Assembly (NCBI RefSeq): GCF_020618775.1
Contig: NZ_JAESVB010000012.1
Location: 1-64,000, forward strand
Direction: 5' to 3'
Source: Acidisoma silvae
GTDB taxonomy: Bacteria; Pseudomonadota; Alphaproteobacteria; Acetobacterales; Acetobacteraceae
Length of the DNA: 64,000 nucleotides
The notes under the pieces: model-generated
What the model saw: only the letters and a program-made list of their open reading frames with translations
Databases searched by the model: none
What the model was told of the DNA's origin: nothing
Shown here: positions 44,663 through 54,519 of the stretch, one piece after another
How positions within the stretch are numbered: position 1 is the first letter of the stretch
Layout: every line of letters starts with the position of its first letter
Position numbers and translations under genes: made by a program

Positions 44663-47600
44663 ATGTTGTCAAAATTCTTCATCGAGAGGCCGGTTCTCGC
44701 GAACGTCCTCTCCATCGTCGTGGTGCTGGTCGGTCTCGTCGCCATGGTCGGCCTGCCGATCGCGCAATATCCCAATGTCGTGCCGCCCACCGTGCAGGTG
44801 ACGACAAGCTATCCCGGTGCCAGCGCCGAGACGCTGATGGATACCGTCGCCCTGCCGATCGAGCAGCAGGTCAACGGCGTGCAGGACATGCTGTACATGC
44901 AGTCCTCCTCCACCAGCAGCGGCTCCTATACGCTGACGGTGACCTTCAAGATCGGCACCGACCTGAACTTCGCCCAGGTGCTGGTGCAGAACCGCGTCTC
45001 CGCCGCGCTCGCCTCGCTGCCCGCTTCGGTGCAGGCGCAGGGCGTCGTCGTGCAGCAGAAATCGACGTCCATTCTGCAAATCGTGACGCTGACCTCGCCG
45101 ACCGGTCAGTACGACAGCCTCTATATGAGCAACTATGCCGGCATCAATATCACCAACGTTCTGGCGCGCCTGCCGGGCGTCGGCAATGTCGCGGTCTTCG
45201 GGGCCGGTTCCTATGCCATGCGGCTATGGCTGGATCCGAATGCGCTGAAGGCGCGCGGCCTGACGCCGACGGACGTCATCAACGCCGTGAAAAGCCAGAG
45301 CCAGGCGGTGACGGCGGGGCAGACGGGGTCACCGCCCGCGCCCAGCACGCAGGCATTTCAGTACACGATCAATATCCAGGGCCTTCTGACGACGCCGCAG
45401 CAATTCGGCGATATCGTGCTCAAGACCGGCAGCGGCTCGGGCGGGCAGGTGACGCGCGTGCGCGACGTCGCCCGTATCGAACTCGGCGCCCAGAACTACG
45501 CGCAGACCTTCACGCTCAATAACAAACCCTCTGCCGGCATCGCCATCTATCAGCAGCCGGGTGCCAATGCCCTGCAGGTGGCGAGCGAGGTCAAGAAGAC
45601 CATGGCCACCTTGGCCAAAAGCTTTCCGGAAGGCCTGACCTACAGCGTTCCCTTCGACACGACGCTCTTCGTCACCGCCTCGGTGGACGAGGTCTATAAG
45701 ACGCTCATCGAGGCGGGCATCCTCGTTCTCGTCGTCATTCTGGTCTTTCTGCAGGATTGGCGCGCGACGCTGGTGCCGGCGACGACCATTCCCATCACCG
45801 TCATCGGCGCCTTCGCGGCGATGGCAGCGCTCGGCTTCACCATCAACCTCTCGACGCTCTTCGCCATCGTGCTGTCCATTGGCATCGTCGTCGATGACAG
45901 TATCGTCGTGGTGGAAGGCTCGGCCCAGCAACTGGAGCATGGGCTCGGCCGCAAGGAAGCCGCCATCCAGGCGATGAAGGAATTGTTCGGCCCCATCGTC
46001 GGTATCACGCTGGTGCTGATGTCGGTCTTCATTCCGGCCTCGCTGACACCGGGGCTGACGGGGCAGATGTATGCGCAGTTCGCGCTGGTCATCGCGGCCA
46101 CCGCCCTGATCTCGGCCATGAACGCGGCGACATTGACGCCGACGCAATGCGCCCTGTTCCTGCGCGTGCCGAGACCGCCTGAGCAGCGCAATATCCTCGC
46201 CCGCGGCTTCAACCGTGGTTATGACGGCGTGGCGCGCTGGTATGGCGGCATCATCGCCCGCATGACGAAACATGCCGGTCTTTCGGTGATCGTCGCGTTG
46301 ATCCTGATCGGCGGCGCGCTGTGGGGCATCGCCCGCCTGCCGACCGGCTTTCTGCCGATCGAAGACCAGGGCTATGTCATCGTCGGCGCGCAGCTGCCGG
46401 ACGGGGCGGCCCTGGGCCGCACGCAGCAGGTGCTGACGCAGATCGGCGACATCGCCCAGAAAGTGCCGGGCGTGCAGCAGGTCATCGGCATCGGCGGCAT
46501 TTCGGTCATCGACAATAGCGCGCAGCTCGCCAATGCCGGCGTCGACTACATCATGCTGAAACCCTGGGGTGAGCGCGGCAAGGGCGAAGACCTGCGCTCG
46601 ATCTATATGAATCTGACCAAGGCGCTGGGCCCGGTGCAGTCGGCCATGACCTACGTTCTGGTGCCGCCCGCCATTCAGGGCATCGGCAATGCCAGCGGCT
46701 TCACCATGATGCTGGAACAGCGCGACGGCAGCGGCGATTTCGTCAAATTGCAGAATATCGCGCGCACGGTTTTGGCGGCGGCCAATGGCCAGACCGGCAT
46801 CGCCCGCGCCACCACGTCCTTCCGCGCCGATGTGCCGCAATATGACGTCGTCGTTGACCGCGTGAAGGCCGAAAGCCTGCATGTGAATGTCGGTGACGTC
46901 TTCTCGACCATCTCCTCCTATGTCGGTTCCACCTTCGTCAATCAGTTCAACGAATTCGGATTGACCTTCCAGGTCTATGCCCAGGCGGATTCGAAATTCC
47001 GCCTGAATATCGACCAGCTCAACAATCTCTATGTGAAAAGCACGGACGGGCTGATGATCCCGGTCGGCACGCTGGTAAAGATTAAGCCGACGGTCGGGCC
47101 TTCGCTGATCAGCCTCTATAACCTTTACCCTTCCGCCACCATCATCGGCAGCAATGCGGCGAACTTCAGTTCTGGCCAGGCCCTGGATCTGATGGATCAG
47201 GTGGCGGCGCATAACCTGCCGCGCGGCACGGGCTATGACTGGACGGCGATGTCCTATCAGGAGAAGGCAGCCGGCGGGCAGATTATCTATGCCTTCGGTT
47301 TCGCGCTCATCCTCGTCTATCTCGTGCTCTGCGGGCAGTATGAAAGCTGGGTCAGCCCGGTGGCCGTGCTGCTGGCGGTGCCGCTGGCGCTGATCGGCCC
47401 GGGCCTGGTGCTGGGGCTGCTGGGCGTCGGCAACAACCTTTATGTGCAGATCGGTCTGCTGCTGCTGATCGCGCTGGCCGCCAAGAACGCCATCCTGATC
47501 GTGGAGGTGGCGCGCGAGCATCGCATCGCCGGAAGGTCCATTCTGGACGCCGCGCGCGATGCCTCCCATGCGCGCTTCCGTCCGATTTTGATGACCTCCT

Positions 47601-47848
47601 TCGCCTTCATGCTCGGCGTCGTGCCGCTGATCATGGCAACCGGCGCTGGCGCTAACTCGCGAAAATCCATCGGCATCACCGTCTTCAGCGGCATGGCGGC
47701 CTCCACCTGCCTGGCCGTGCTGTTTGTGCCGTCCTTCTTCATCGTGCTGCAGCGGTTCGACGAATGGCTGCGTGGCACAAAAAAGAAAGAGACGGATAGT
47801 GGTGCCGCACCGCCGCACGGCGCGCCGCAACCCGGAACCGGCGACTGA
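44663..47848 (+). CDS. RND multidrug efflux pump (MexB/AcrB, HAE-1 type)
   Basis: 1061 residues, the standard length. It starts [20 protein letters not shown] and has the paired transmembrane acids of the proton relay in [14 protein letters not shown], and the essential Lys in [16 protein letters not shown]. The periplasmic porter domains are complete ([20 protein letters not shown]). It uses the proton gradient to expel hydrophobic or amphiphilic compounds; specificity cannot be read. Forms an operon with the adaptor, probably regulated at the TTCTAGAA sites. The last 25 residues are polar. Confidence 0.95.
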   Translation: MLSKFFIERPVLANVLSIVVVLVGLVAMVGLPIAQYPNVVPPTVQVTTSYPGASAETLMDTVALPIEQQVNGVQDMLYMQSSSTSSGSYTLTVTFKIGTDLNFAQVLVQNRVSAALASLPASVQAQGVVVQQKSTSILQIVTLTSPTGQYDSLYMSNYAGINITNVLARLPGVGNVAVFGAGSYAMRLWLDPNALKARGLTPTDVINAVKSQSQAVTAGQTGSPPAPSTQAFQYTINIQGLLTTPQQFGDIVLKTGSGSGGQVTRVRDVARIELGAQNYAQTFTLNNKPSAGIAIYQQPGANALQVASEVKKTMATLAKSFPEGLTYSVPFDTTLFVTASVDEVYKTLIEAGILVLVVILVFLQDWRATLVPATTIPITVIGAFAAMAALGFTINLSTLFAIVLSIGIVVDDSIVVVEGSAQQLEHGLGRKEAAIQAMKELFGPIVGITLVLMSVFIPASLTPGLTGQMYAQFALVIAATALISAMNAATLTPTQCALFLRVPRPPEQRNILARGFNRGYDGVARWYGGIIARMTKHAGLSVIVALILIGGALWGIARLPTGFLPIEDQGYVIVGAQLPDGAALGRTQQVLTQIGDIAQKVPGVQQVIGIGGISVIDNSAQLANAGVDYIMLKPWGERGKGEDLRSIYMNLTKALGPVQSAMTYVLVPPAIQGIGNASGFTMMLEQRDGSGDFVKLQNIARTVLAAANGQTGIARATTSFRADVPQYDVVVDRVKAESLHVNVGDVFSTISSYVGSTFVNQFNEFGLTFQVYAQADSKFRLNIDQLNNLYVKSTDGLMIPVGTLVKIKPTVGPSLISLYNLYPSATIIGSNAANFSSGQALDLMDQVAAHNLPRGTGYDWTAMSYQEKAAGGQIIYAFGFALILVYLVLCGQYESWVSPVAVLLAVPLALIGPGLVLGLLGVGNNLYVQIGLLLLIALAAKNAILIVEVAREHRIAGRSILDAARDASHARFRPILMTSFAFMLGVVPLIMATGAGANSRKSIGITVFSGMAASTCLAVLFVPSFFIVLQRFDEWLRGTKKKETDSGAAPPHGAPQPGTGD

Positions 47849-48227
47849 GCTTCCGGGCTGCCGCTTCCGCGCCTAAAGCGTTTCAGGTTTTCACATAAAC
47901 GACGGCATTTCCGCGCAGGCGGGAATCCTCTGCCTTTGGCACCGCGTCGGGACGTAGAAGATGCCCACTTTCGTGGGCATGACGGTTGGGACTGCTTCAA
48001 TCAAAATCTGACGGACGCGAGTGATGCTTCTACCGATGAGCATCCCCCGGTCTGTCCATCGATCTAGTCCCTTAGATCTCTGAAAATATGAGATTATTGA
48101 ACCAGTTTCTGACATTGAAACTGCGCAATGACCGTGTCAGTGTCTTTGTTAAGCCGTGACGAAGTCTGCCTCTCTTCGCGTATGGCCAGGGCTTCGTAGA
48201 ACAGCGGCACAGAGCGGGAGCAGGTAG
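47849..48227. other. 379-bp intergenic region with repeat copy B
   Basis: It holds the paired palindromic repeat at 47904-47983 and, before it, the flank GCGTTTCAGGTTTTCAC (from 47878), which recurs inverted after the next gene. The right half (48060-48140) is A/T-richer and may contain the promoter for the Hint gene. I saw no gene here. Confidence 0.6.
47904..47983. repeat. dispersed palindromic repeat, copy B (paired units)
   Basis: Unit one, 47904-47931, is diverged (TTCCGCGCAGGCGGGAA). Unit two, 47956-47983, reads ATGCCCACTTTCGTGGGCAT in its core. The two units are inverted to each other with a 24-bp spacer. The outer flanks match copy C after 50699 in the opposite direction, so the Hint gene between lies inside an inverted pair. 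Confidence 0.85.
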
Positions 48228-50699
48228 ATGGCCACGATCACCGTCACCAATTTAAACGATTCCGGTGCTGGCTCTCTCCGAGAAGCCATTGAGGAAGCCA
48301 ATAGCGCGACCGGCGGTTCATCAACCATCGTCTTCTCGGTCAGCGGTACCGTCACGCTGGACAGCGACCTGCCCGATATCACGTCTTCGGTCACGATCGA
48401 TGCAACCTCTGCGCCCGGCGCCACGGCCGGCGGCGCGCCGATCGTCGGCATCGATTTCAACGGCAATAGCGGTCTGACCTTCGCTTCGGGCTCCAACGGG
48501 TCATCCCTGCTCGGCGTCTCGGTCGGCGGTGCGGCGGGCAATGGCATCACCATCGAGTCCAGCGACGTGACCATCGCCGGGGATTATGTCGGTCTTTCGA
48601 CCAGCGGCACGGTTCTGGCGAATAGCGGCGACGGCATCAATATCGCTGCCACGTCATCAGGCAATACGATCGGCTCCAACCCCACGGCCGCGTCCGGCGT
48701 CGTGTCTAATGTCATATCCGGCAATGGCGGCAACGGCGTCCAGATCAACGGCAGTTCCGACAATACGCTGGTCAATAACTATATCGGCACCGACCCGACC
48801 GGCAGCACGGCGATTGCGAATGGTGAAAACGGCATTCTGATCACCAACGGCGCCACCAATAACCTGATCGGCGGCACGGCCTATACGGATACCAGCACGG
48901 GTGCGGTGAATGACCCGACCGGTGACAAGGGCACGGTTGCCCCGGTTTTCGTCACGCCGCCGCTGGGCAATCTCGTCTCGGGCAATACCGGTAACGGCAT
49001 TCTGATCAGCGACAATTCCGAAAACAACGTGCTCAGCGGCAATTACGTCGGCACCACGGCCAGCGGCAATGCGGCGCTCGGCAATGGCGGCGACGGTGTC
49101 GCGATCGACGATTCCGACAATAATTCGCTCATCGGCTGCACCGCGCTTGAGAATCCCTTCGTCTATTACAATGTCGTCAGCGGCAATGGCGGCAATGGTC
49201 TGCACATCACCAATTCCGACGACACGACGGTGCAGGCCAATTTCTTCGGCATCGGCGCTGACAACGCAACGATCGTGGGCAATGCGGGTGACGGCATTCT
49301 GGTCGACGGCGATTCCTCGGTCACGCAGGTCGGCGGCGTCATTCCGCTCGGGAATGTCTCGGCCGGCAATGGCGAGAACGGCATTGAAGTTGCGGACACG
49401 GCCAGCCATTTCATCAGCTTCAATACCTTCGGCGGCCTTTTCGCCTTTGGCGCCGCCGCCCCGAATGGCAATGACGGTATTCTGATCACCTCGACCGGCG
49501 GCTTCAACACGCTGCAAACGAATGTTCTGTCCGGTAACGTCAATGACGGCATTGAAATCGGCGGCGATGCCTCGGGCGTCACGGTCGATCCGAATATCGT
49601 CGGACTGCAAACCAACGGTCAGGCCTTTCTGACCGGCGGCGGCAACGGCAATGACGGGCTGGAAATCGACGGCACCGCCCATGACAATATCATCGGCGGC
49701 GACCAACAATCCGTCATTCCGGAAAACACCTTCTCGGGCAATGCCAATTACGGTGTCGAAATAACCGGGCAGGCTTATGACAATCAGGTCTTTTCCAGCG
49801 ATATCGGCACCGATGTTCTGGGCACCTATGCGCTGGCCAACGGGGCCGGCGGCATCCTGATTTCCGGTCAGGCGCATGACAACACAATCGGCGGCACGGT
49901 CAGCGCCGGCGTGCGGGCGGCCGATATCGTCAGCGGCAATGATGGCCCCGGCATCACGCTCGGTGACGCCACAAGCAATACGACGATCACCAACAACATC
50001 ATCGGCTATGGCACCGAAGGCACGCAGCCCATTCCCAATCACGGGGCTCCGATCGACACGGGCGCGAGTACCGGCAATACGATTGCGGACAACCAGACCT
50101 TTGCCTGTTTTGCCCAGGGCACGCGCATCGCGACGCCGTCCGGCGATGTCGCCGTCGAGGATCTGGCGGAAGGCGATCTCGTTCTCACCCTGGATGGCGC
50201 GGCTCAGCCGATTGCCTGGATCGGTCGCCGCACCGTTGACTGCGCGCGGCACGATCGGCCTGCGGCCATCCGGCCGGTGCGGGTAACGGCCGGCGCCTTC
50301 GCTGCCGGTCAGCCGGCGCGTGATCTGTTTATCTCGCCCGACCATGCCGTTTTCGCGGAAGAGGTCTTCATCCCGGTCAAGCATCTGATCAATGGCAGCA
50401 CGATCCGCCAGACGGACTGGCCTTTGGTCACCTATTTCCATATCGAACTGCCGCGCCATTCCGTCATTTTCGCCGAAGGCCTCGCGACCGAAAGCTATCT
50501 CGACACGGGGGACCGCGCATCTTTCGCCAATGGCGGCGCGGCCTTGGCGCTGCACCCGCTCTTCGGTCAGGCGCGGCAGGATGTGACGCTGATCTGGGAA
50601 GCCCGCGCCTATGCGCCGCTCTGCGTCACAGGCGCGGAAGTGGCGCGCGTGCGGGCGCTGCTGGTTGCGATGGCTGCACGGAGGCAGCGGGTCGCCTAG
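48228..50699 (+). CDS. beta-helix protein with C-terminal Hint_2 domain
   Basis: 823 residues. It starts MATITVTNLNDSGAGSLREA, the short N-terminal cap of CSLREA-type beta-helix proteins. About 550 residues of right-handed beta-helix follow, with repeats such as GNGGNGVQI, GENGILIT and GNAGDGILV, and many Asn/Asp turns. At Cys626 the Hint_2 domain opens (CFAQGTRIATPSGDVAVEDL) and contains LFISPDHAVF with the conserved His. No signal peptide or membrane anchor. By analogy with Hint domains, self-cleavage before Cys626 would free the helix. The Hint part is closely related to that at 23224-23800. Confidence 0.85.
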   Translation: MATITVTNLNDSGAGSLREAIEEANSATGGSSTIVFSVSGTVTLDSDLPDITSSVTIDATSAPGATAGGAPIVGIDFNGNSGLTFASGSNGSSLLGVSVGGAAGNGITIESSDVTIAGDYVGLSTSGTVLANSGDGINIAATSSGNTIGSNPTAASGVVSNVISGNGGNGVQINGSSDNTLVNNYIGTDPTGSTAIANGENGILITNGATNNLIGGTAYTDTSTGAVNDPTGDKGTVAPVFVTPPLGNLVSGNTGNGILISDNSENNVLSGNYVGTTASGNAALGNGGDGVAIDDSDNNSLIGCTALENPFVYYNVVSGNGGNGLHITNSDDTTVQANFFGIGADNATIVGNAGDGILVDGDSSVTQVGGVIPLGNVSAGNGENGIEVADTASHFISFNTFGGLFAFGAAAPNGNDGILITSTGGFNTLQTNVLSGNVNDGIEIGGDASGVTVDPNIVGLQTNGQAFLTGGGNGNDGLEIDGTAHDNIIGGDQQSVIPENTFSGNANYGVEITGQAYDNQVFSSDIGTDVLGTYALANGAGGILISGQAHDNTIGGTVSAGVRAADIVSGNDGPGITLGDATSNTTITNNIIGYGTEGTQPIPNHGAPIDTGASTGNTIADNQTFACFAQGTRIATPSGDVAVEDLAEGDLVLTLDGAAQPIAWIGRRTVDCARHDRPAAIRPVRVTAGAFAAGQPARDLFISPDHAVFAEEVFIPVKHLINGSTIRQTDWPLVTYFHIELPRHSVIFAEGLATESYLDTGDRASFANGGAALALHPLFGQARQDVTLIWEARAYAPLCVTGAEVARVRALLVAMAARRQRVA

Positions 50700-50731
50700 A
50701 GCCTTTCAGGGTTGGGTTGAAATGCCCCCAA

Positions 50732-50763
50732 CCGTCATGCCCGCTTTCGCGGGAATGCCGTCG
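50732..50763. repeat. dispersed palindromic repeat, copy C (single unit)
   Basis: The core ATGCCCGC-TTTC-GCGGGAAT is one hairpin unit. Read on the minus strand, its right flank (to about 50795) matches the left flank of copy B: TATCAGGTTTTCAC and AACGACGGCATT occur in both. It looks like a version of copy B with the centre deleted, in inverted orientation. Confidence 0.8.
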
Positions 50764-50822
50764 TTGCAGTGAAAACCTGATACGTTTTAAAGGGCAAGCG
50801 GCCGAAAGGCTGGGGTGTGGTC

Positions 50823-51740
50823 TCAGAGATTGAGGCCAAGCTGACTCGCAATCGCACCCAGCTTTGCGGGATTGCGGATAATATAGACGGCACTGATCTG
50901 CCCCTCGGTGATCGTCAGCACGGTTGCCTGGGGCAGTCCGTCCGGCTCCCGTGTCACATAGCCCGGTTCGCCATTGATCAGCCCGGTATGGATCAGAGAC
51001 CGTTCGGCGCCGGCGCGTTTGCGCGCCAGGGACGCGAACATCCGCGCGGCCTTGTCGCCGCCATGGATGAGGTTGAGCGCGGCCGGGCGGATGCCGCCAC
51101 CATCGGTATGCAGCACCACATCGCTGGTCAGCAGGCGCCGCAAGCCCGCCTCGTCGCCCGTTTGGGTGGCGGCAAAGAAAGCGCGCGTCAGCCTGTCGCT
51201 TTCCGCCGGTGGTACCGGGTGCGGGGGCCTGTGGCCCTCCAGTTTCGCGCGGGCCCGCACGGCGATCTGCCGGCAGGCGGCATCCGTCCGGTCCAGCAGC
51301 CCGGCGAGTTCGTCGAAGGGCGTGTCGAACAGGTCATGCAGAATGAAGATGGCGCGTTCGGGCGGCGACAGGCGTTCCAAAGTCAGCATGAAGGCGAGGG
51401 ATAGGGTCTCCGTCCGCGCCCAGGCGGCTTCCTGCGGCGGGTCTTCGCTGTCCAGCGCAGGTTCGGGCAGCCAGGGGCCGACATAATCCTCCCGCCGCAC
51501 CCGCGCCGATTTGAGATGATCGAGCGCAAGGCGGCCGGCCGCCTTCATCAGCCAGGCGCGGGGCAGGGCGATGGTGGCACGGTCTGCCGCCTGCCAGCGC
51601 AGATAGACGTCCTGGGCGATATCCTCGGCCGTCGCCCAAGACCCCGTCATGCGATAGCCGAGGCCGATCAGCGCCGGCCGCACGGCCTGGAACGTTTCGG
51701 CGGCATCGGCATGGGTTGCGGCCTCGGACATCGCAGTCAC
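50823..51740 (-). CDS. ECF41-type RNA polymerase sigma factor with SnoaL-like C-terminal domain
   Basis: 305 residues, longer than ordinary ECF factors. Regions 2 and 4 are visible: GYRMTGSWATAEDIAQDVYL and LERLSPPERAIFILHDLFD with TPFDELAGLL. A C-terminal SnoaL_2 domain follows, with TDGGG in place of the DGGGK-type motif and the terminal NPAKL (NPDKL in the consensus). These motifs define group ECF41, where the fused domain regulates the sigma activity. A CMD-family gene 4 nt upstream is the usual partner, and the promoter before it fits the ECF41 consensus, so the pair probably controls itself. Confidence 0.9.
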   Translation of the reverse strand: MTAMSEAATHADAAETFQAVRPALIGLGYRMTGSWATAEDIAQDVYLRWQAADRATIALPRAWLMKAAGRLALDHLKSARVRREDYVGPWLPEPALDSEDPPQEAAWARTETLSLAFMLTLERLSPPERAIFILHDLFDTPFDELAGLLDRTDAACRQIAVRARAKLEGHRPPHPVPPAESDRLTRAFFAATQTGDEAGLRRLLTSDVVLHTDGGGIRPAALNLIHGGDKAARMFASLARKRAGAERSLIHTGLINGEPGYVTREPDGLPQATVLTITEGQISAVYIIRNPAKLGAIASQLGLNL

Positions 51741-51744
51741 GTCG

Positions 51745-52188
51745 TCACCGGCCGGCGGGGACGGAGCGGAAGCCGATGGCGATCCGGTTCCAGGCGTTGA
51801 TGGCGGCGATCAGCATCGTGAGCTTCACCATATCTGCTTCCGAAAACTGTTCGGTGAGCGCCGCATAATCCGCATCCGGCGCATGGGTTTGGGCAATCAG
51901 CGTCAGCGCTTCCGTCCAGGCCAGGGCTGCGCGCTCACGCGGCGTATAAAGCGGCGCTTCGCGCCAGGCGTCGAGCAGAAACAGCCGGGCCGGGGTCTCG
52001 CCCGCCTTCATCGCGTCGCGCGTATGCATGTCGATGCAATAGGCGCAGCCGTTGATCTGGGACGCGCGGGTCTTCACCAGTTCGATCAGGCTGTGCTCAA
52101 GGCCGGAAGTGACCACGGCCTGTTCCAGGCCGCGCATGGCGCGCATGACCTCAGGGGCGGCGGCGAAATAGTCCAGACGGGGTTGCAT
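51745..52188 (-). CDS. carboxymuconolactone decarboxylase-family protein (AhpD-like)
   Basis: 147 residues, all helical. The redox pair is CAYCIDMH, with the conserved His three residues after the second Cys, as in AhpD, where the two cysteines reduce peroxiredoxin. NAWNRIAIGFR is the common family ending. In ECF41 loci such proteins are the usual target of the sigma factor and are thought to handle an oxidative or metabolic signal. It is preceded by an ECF41-like promoter at 52220-52246 and a good ribosome site (AAAGGAA). Confidence 0.9.
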   Translation of the reverse strand: MQPRLDYFAAAPEVMRAMRGLEQAVVTSGLEHSLIELVKTRASQINGCAYCIDMHTRDAMKAGETPARLFLLDAWREAPLYTPRERAALAWTEALTLIAQTHAPDADYAALTEQFSEADMVKLTMLIAAINAWNRIAIGFRSVPAGR

Positions 52189-52219
52189 GAGACTGTTCCT
52201 TTCAAGGGTTCAGTCCCAA

Positions 52220-52246
52220 GACGCGGCAGCCGCCCCGGATGTGACG
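52220..52246 (-). promoter_or_regulatory. ECF41-type promoter for the CMD gene and sigma factor
   Basis: On the minus strand CGTCACA (52240-52246) and CGTC (52220-52223) are separated by 16 nt. The consensus I recall for ECF41 promoters is TGTCACA followed at similar spacing by CGTC, so only one base differs. Transcription would begin about 25 bp before the CMD start, consistent with autoregulation. Confidence 0.65.
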
Positions 52247-52272
52247 GCCGCCGCAAAAAAAAGATCGGATCG

Positions 52273-53451
52273 TCAGCCCATGCGGCGCTGCGCGAAGCGG
52301 TTGAAGGGCTGTTCCAGGTATTGGTAGGACAGCGAAGCGGCAAAGACGGTCAAGGCAGCGGTCGCGAAGAACAGCAGGATATGCGCGAGATAGGAGGACG
52401 CGCCGGTAATGGGCGGGGATAGTGCGGGGACGAGCGCGCCCAGGATCATCAGCACCGGCACGTGATAAAGATAGCCGCCGTAGGAGATGCGTCCGATGGC
52501 CTGTAGCCCCGGCAGATTGCAGATGCGCAGCAGGGCGCTGTTTCTGACCAGGATGCCCATTAGCAAGGCGACGCCCAGGCTGGTCGGGACGTAGTAGACC
52601 CAAATCTGCCGCCCCTGCCCGAACAGGACGCCCGACAGAACGTTCCGTGTATCACTGACGGAAACATGGCCGGACAATCTGATATTCACCAGCACATAGG
52701 TCAGGACATAGGCGACGGATATGGCCAGGGCCACCACCGCCGCGACCTGCGCGTAGCGGATATTGGCGGCAATTTCCTGGCGATAAAGCGCGATCAGGCT
52801 GCCGGCGGCGAAAGCATCGAAATGGCCGGGGCCGAAAGCATAGACGGCAAAGGCCGCGTGTAGGGCGTCATAATGCTGGTCCAGGCTCCATGACGCGACG
52901 GCGTAACGAATGACCGGCGCCAGAAGGATGACGCCGACCAGGGCGATGGTGCGCAGGCGCCGATTGGGCAGCAGAAGCACAAAGGGAAAGACGACGTAGA
53001 ATTGCTGTTCGTCCGACAGGGTCCAAAGATGGGCGAAGCCGCCCCAGACTGTGCCGGGTGCGTAGCTTTCGATGATCATCTTGATGTTCTGCGTGAAGGT
53101 CAGCAGCCAGGGAACTTCAGCCAGATCGCCCGGCGTCCTGAAAGCCAGAATAAAGATTGCAGATACCGCAATATAGCCGAAATAGATCGGCCATATCCGA
53201 AAGGCGCGGCGGGCAAAGAAATTGACGATGCGCCGCGTGACCGAGTGTTGCGCGTGCTTGGCCGAAAAAAGCGAGCTTGTGACCGCAAATCCGGAAATGA
53301 CGAAAAACAGCCAGACGCCTGTCCAACCGAAAGGAAAAAGCCCGCTATGGATGGCAATGACGGCAAGCATCGCGAGACAGCGCAGGGCGTCAACCTCAGG
53401 CAGATAGGCGCTGGCCGCGCGTGTCGCTAAAGTTGATCGATCAGCTGTCAC
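52273..53451 (-). CDS. membrane acyltransferase (acyltransferase 3 family)
   Basis: 392 residues, about ten helices. The N-terminal LPEVDALRCLAMLAVIAIHS carries the catalytic His of the family with the Arg after the first helix; GVWLFFVISGF and RRAFRIWPIYF follow. Such enzymes place acetyl or other acyl groups on surface sugars (O-antigen, exopolysaccharide, Nod-factor-like molecules). A family 2 glycosyltransferase lies next to it on the same strand, supporting a surface-glycan role. The gap to that gene holds a hairpin, so they may not share a transcript. Confidence 0.85.
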   Translation of the reverse strand: MTADRSTLATRAASAYLPEVDALRCLAMLAVIAIHSGLFPFGWTGVWLFFVISGFAVTSSLFSAKHAQHSVTRRIVNFFARRAFRIWPIYFGYIAVSAIFILAFRTPGDLAEVPWLLTFTQNIKMIIESYAPGTVWGGFAHLWTLSDEQQFYVVFPFVLLLPNRRLRTIALVGVILLAPVIRYAVASWSLDQHYDALHAAFAVYAFGPGHFDAFAAGSLIALYRQEIAANIRYAQVAAVVALAISVAYVLTYVLVNIRLSGHVSVSDTRNVLSGVLFGQGRQIWVYYVPTSLGVALLMGILVRNSALLRICNLPGLQAIGRISYGGYLYHVPVLMILGALVPALSPPITGASSYLAHILLFFATAALTVFAASLSYQYLEQPFNRFAQRRMG

Positions 53452-53585
53452 TGAGCGCCTGGGTCTCAGCGATGGCGTTGATAATGTTGCGTCGCTAGGA
53501 ATTGCCGTTACTCCCCTTCGACTTCGACTAATTATGTGCGCTCGTCTATTTGACAGGAAGCGACTGTAGCGAATGCATATCCAAC

Positions 53586-53619
53586 AATTTTGAAGGTGCC
53601 GCGATGGCGCCTCAAAATT
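53586..53619 (-). terminator. hairpin after the glycosyltransferase gene
   Basis: AATTTTGAAGGTGCC and GGCGCCTCAAAATT pair over about 14 bp with one bulged A and one G-U, loop GCGAT. It starts 4 bp past the glycosyltransferase stop on the minus strand. The A/T-rich outer stem serves as the T-run in either direction. Confidence 0.6.
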
Positions 53620-53622
53620 TCA

Positions 53623-54519
53623 TCAGCTCATGGTTATAATATTGGCAGGTTTGAGCCGTCCACGAATAAGATCAAAAAACGCGCGCGTGTTGCCGATCAC
53701 TCTTCCGCGACGATCGACCCAGGGCTCCGGAAAAAACGCACCGGCGAAGTTGCGCAGTATATTGCGCGTCATCTGGCTATAGGCGCGGCGCGGCGCCATG
53801 GTGCCCTTGCGGGCCAGATAGATGGGATTGGCGATCTGGGCATAGCCGAAGCGCTGGCCGGAGACGCGGCCGCGCTTGATGCCAAGATGAACGCCGAGCA
53901 GGCCATGGGCCTGCACGATCTCGCCAAAGCCGCTGAGCTGGCGGCTGAAGTCCACGTCCTCAAGCCAGCTGTAGAGCGGCAGGGCCTCGTCGAACTTTAC
54001 GCCGTGCTTGCGAACGAGGTCGGCGCGCACAGCCATGTTGCAGCCATAGCCGTTATAGATCGGCATGACTTGGCGGTTCTGATCAACCTCAGGCGTGATC
54101 TGCATCAGTGTCGTCAGCGCATCCGGCGGTTCGATGCCCGGGCCTGTCGCGCCGTCGGCCAGAACAAGGCCGGTTGCGACAACAAGCGTCGGCCTCGCCG
54201 CAAACAGATCGTGCAGGCGGCTGATGAAGCTATTCGCCGGAAAGAAATCGTCGTCCAGGAACAGCAGGATATCGGACTCGTCCGAGTGCTCGATGATCGC
54301 GTTGCGCTGCGCGGAGGATCCGCGGCTTGTGCCCTGGACGACCGTCACCGGCACCCGCGCGCGAATGGTGTCGAGATGCGCTTGATCGACGTCTTCGTCC
54401 GGTCGGCCGGCGCAGATGATGATGCGGTCCGGCAGCCGCGTCTGGTTCAGCAGATGGTCCAGCGCGGCGCTGAGCACGCCAGGCCGACCCAAGGTTGCGA
54501 TACCGATCTCAACAAACAT
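53623..54519 (-). CDS. family 2 glycosyltransferase
   Basis: 298 residues, GT-A fold. It begins FVEIGIATLGRPGVLSAAL and contains the nucleotide/metal motif LLFLDDDFFP (DXD) after GSSAQRNAII. LEDVDFSRQL is the acceptor-side acidic motif. It transfers a sugar from a nucleotide donor to an unknown acceptor. The C-terminal 60 residues are basic. Paired with the acyltransferase downstream, it probably acts in extracellular glycan formation. Confidence 0.88.
   Translation of the reverse strand: MFVEIGIATLGRPGVLSAALDHLLNQTRLPDRIIICAGRPDEDVDQAHLDTIRARVPVTVVQGTSRGSSAQRNAIIEHSDESDILLFLDDDFFPANSFISRLHDLFAARPTLVVATGLVLADGATGPGIEPPDALTTLMQITPEVDQNRQVMPIYNGYGCNMAVRADLVRKHGVKFDEALPLYSWLEDVDFSRQLSGFGEIVQAHGLLGVHLGIKRGRVSGQRFGYAQIANPIYLARKGTMAPRRAYSQMTRNILRNFAGAFFPEPWVDRRGRVIGNTRAFFDLIRGRLKPANIITMS

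Noticed and set aside
45329-47830. An 833-codon frame opposite the RND pump
   Set aside because: It is antisense to a clear, complete pump gene and has the same His/Gln/Arg/Asp-rich composition as other shadow frames in this GC-rich genome.
52225-52262. GC-rich inverted stretch followed by eight A residues, considered as a terminator
   Set aside because: In the direction of the acyltransferase transcript (minus strand) the T-run comes before the stem, not after it. The stem part is better explained as the ECF41 promoter and spacer.
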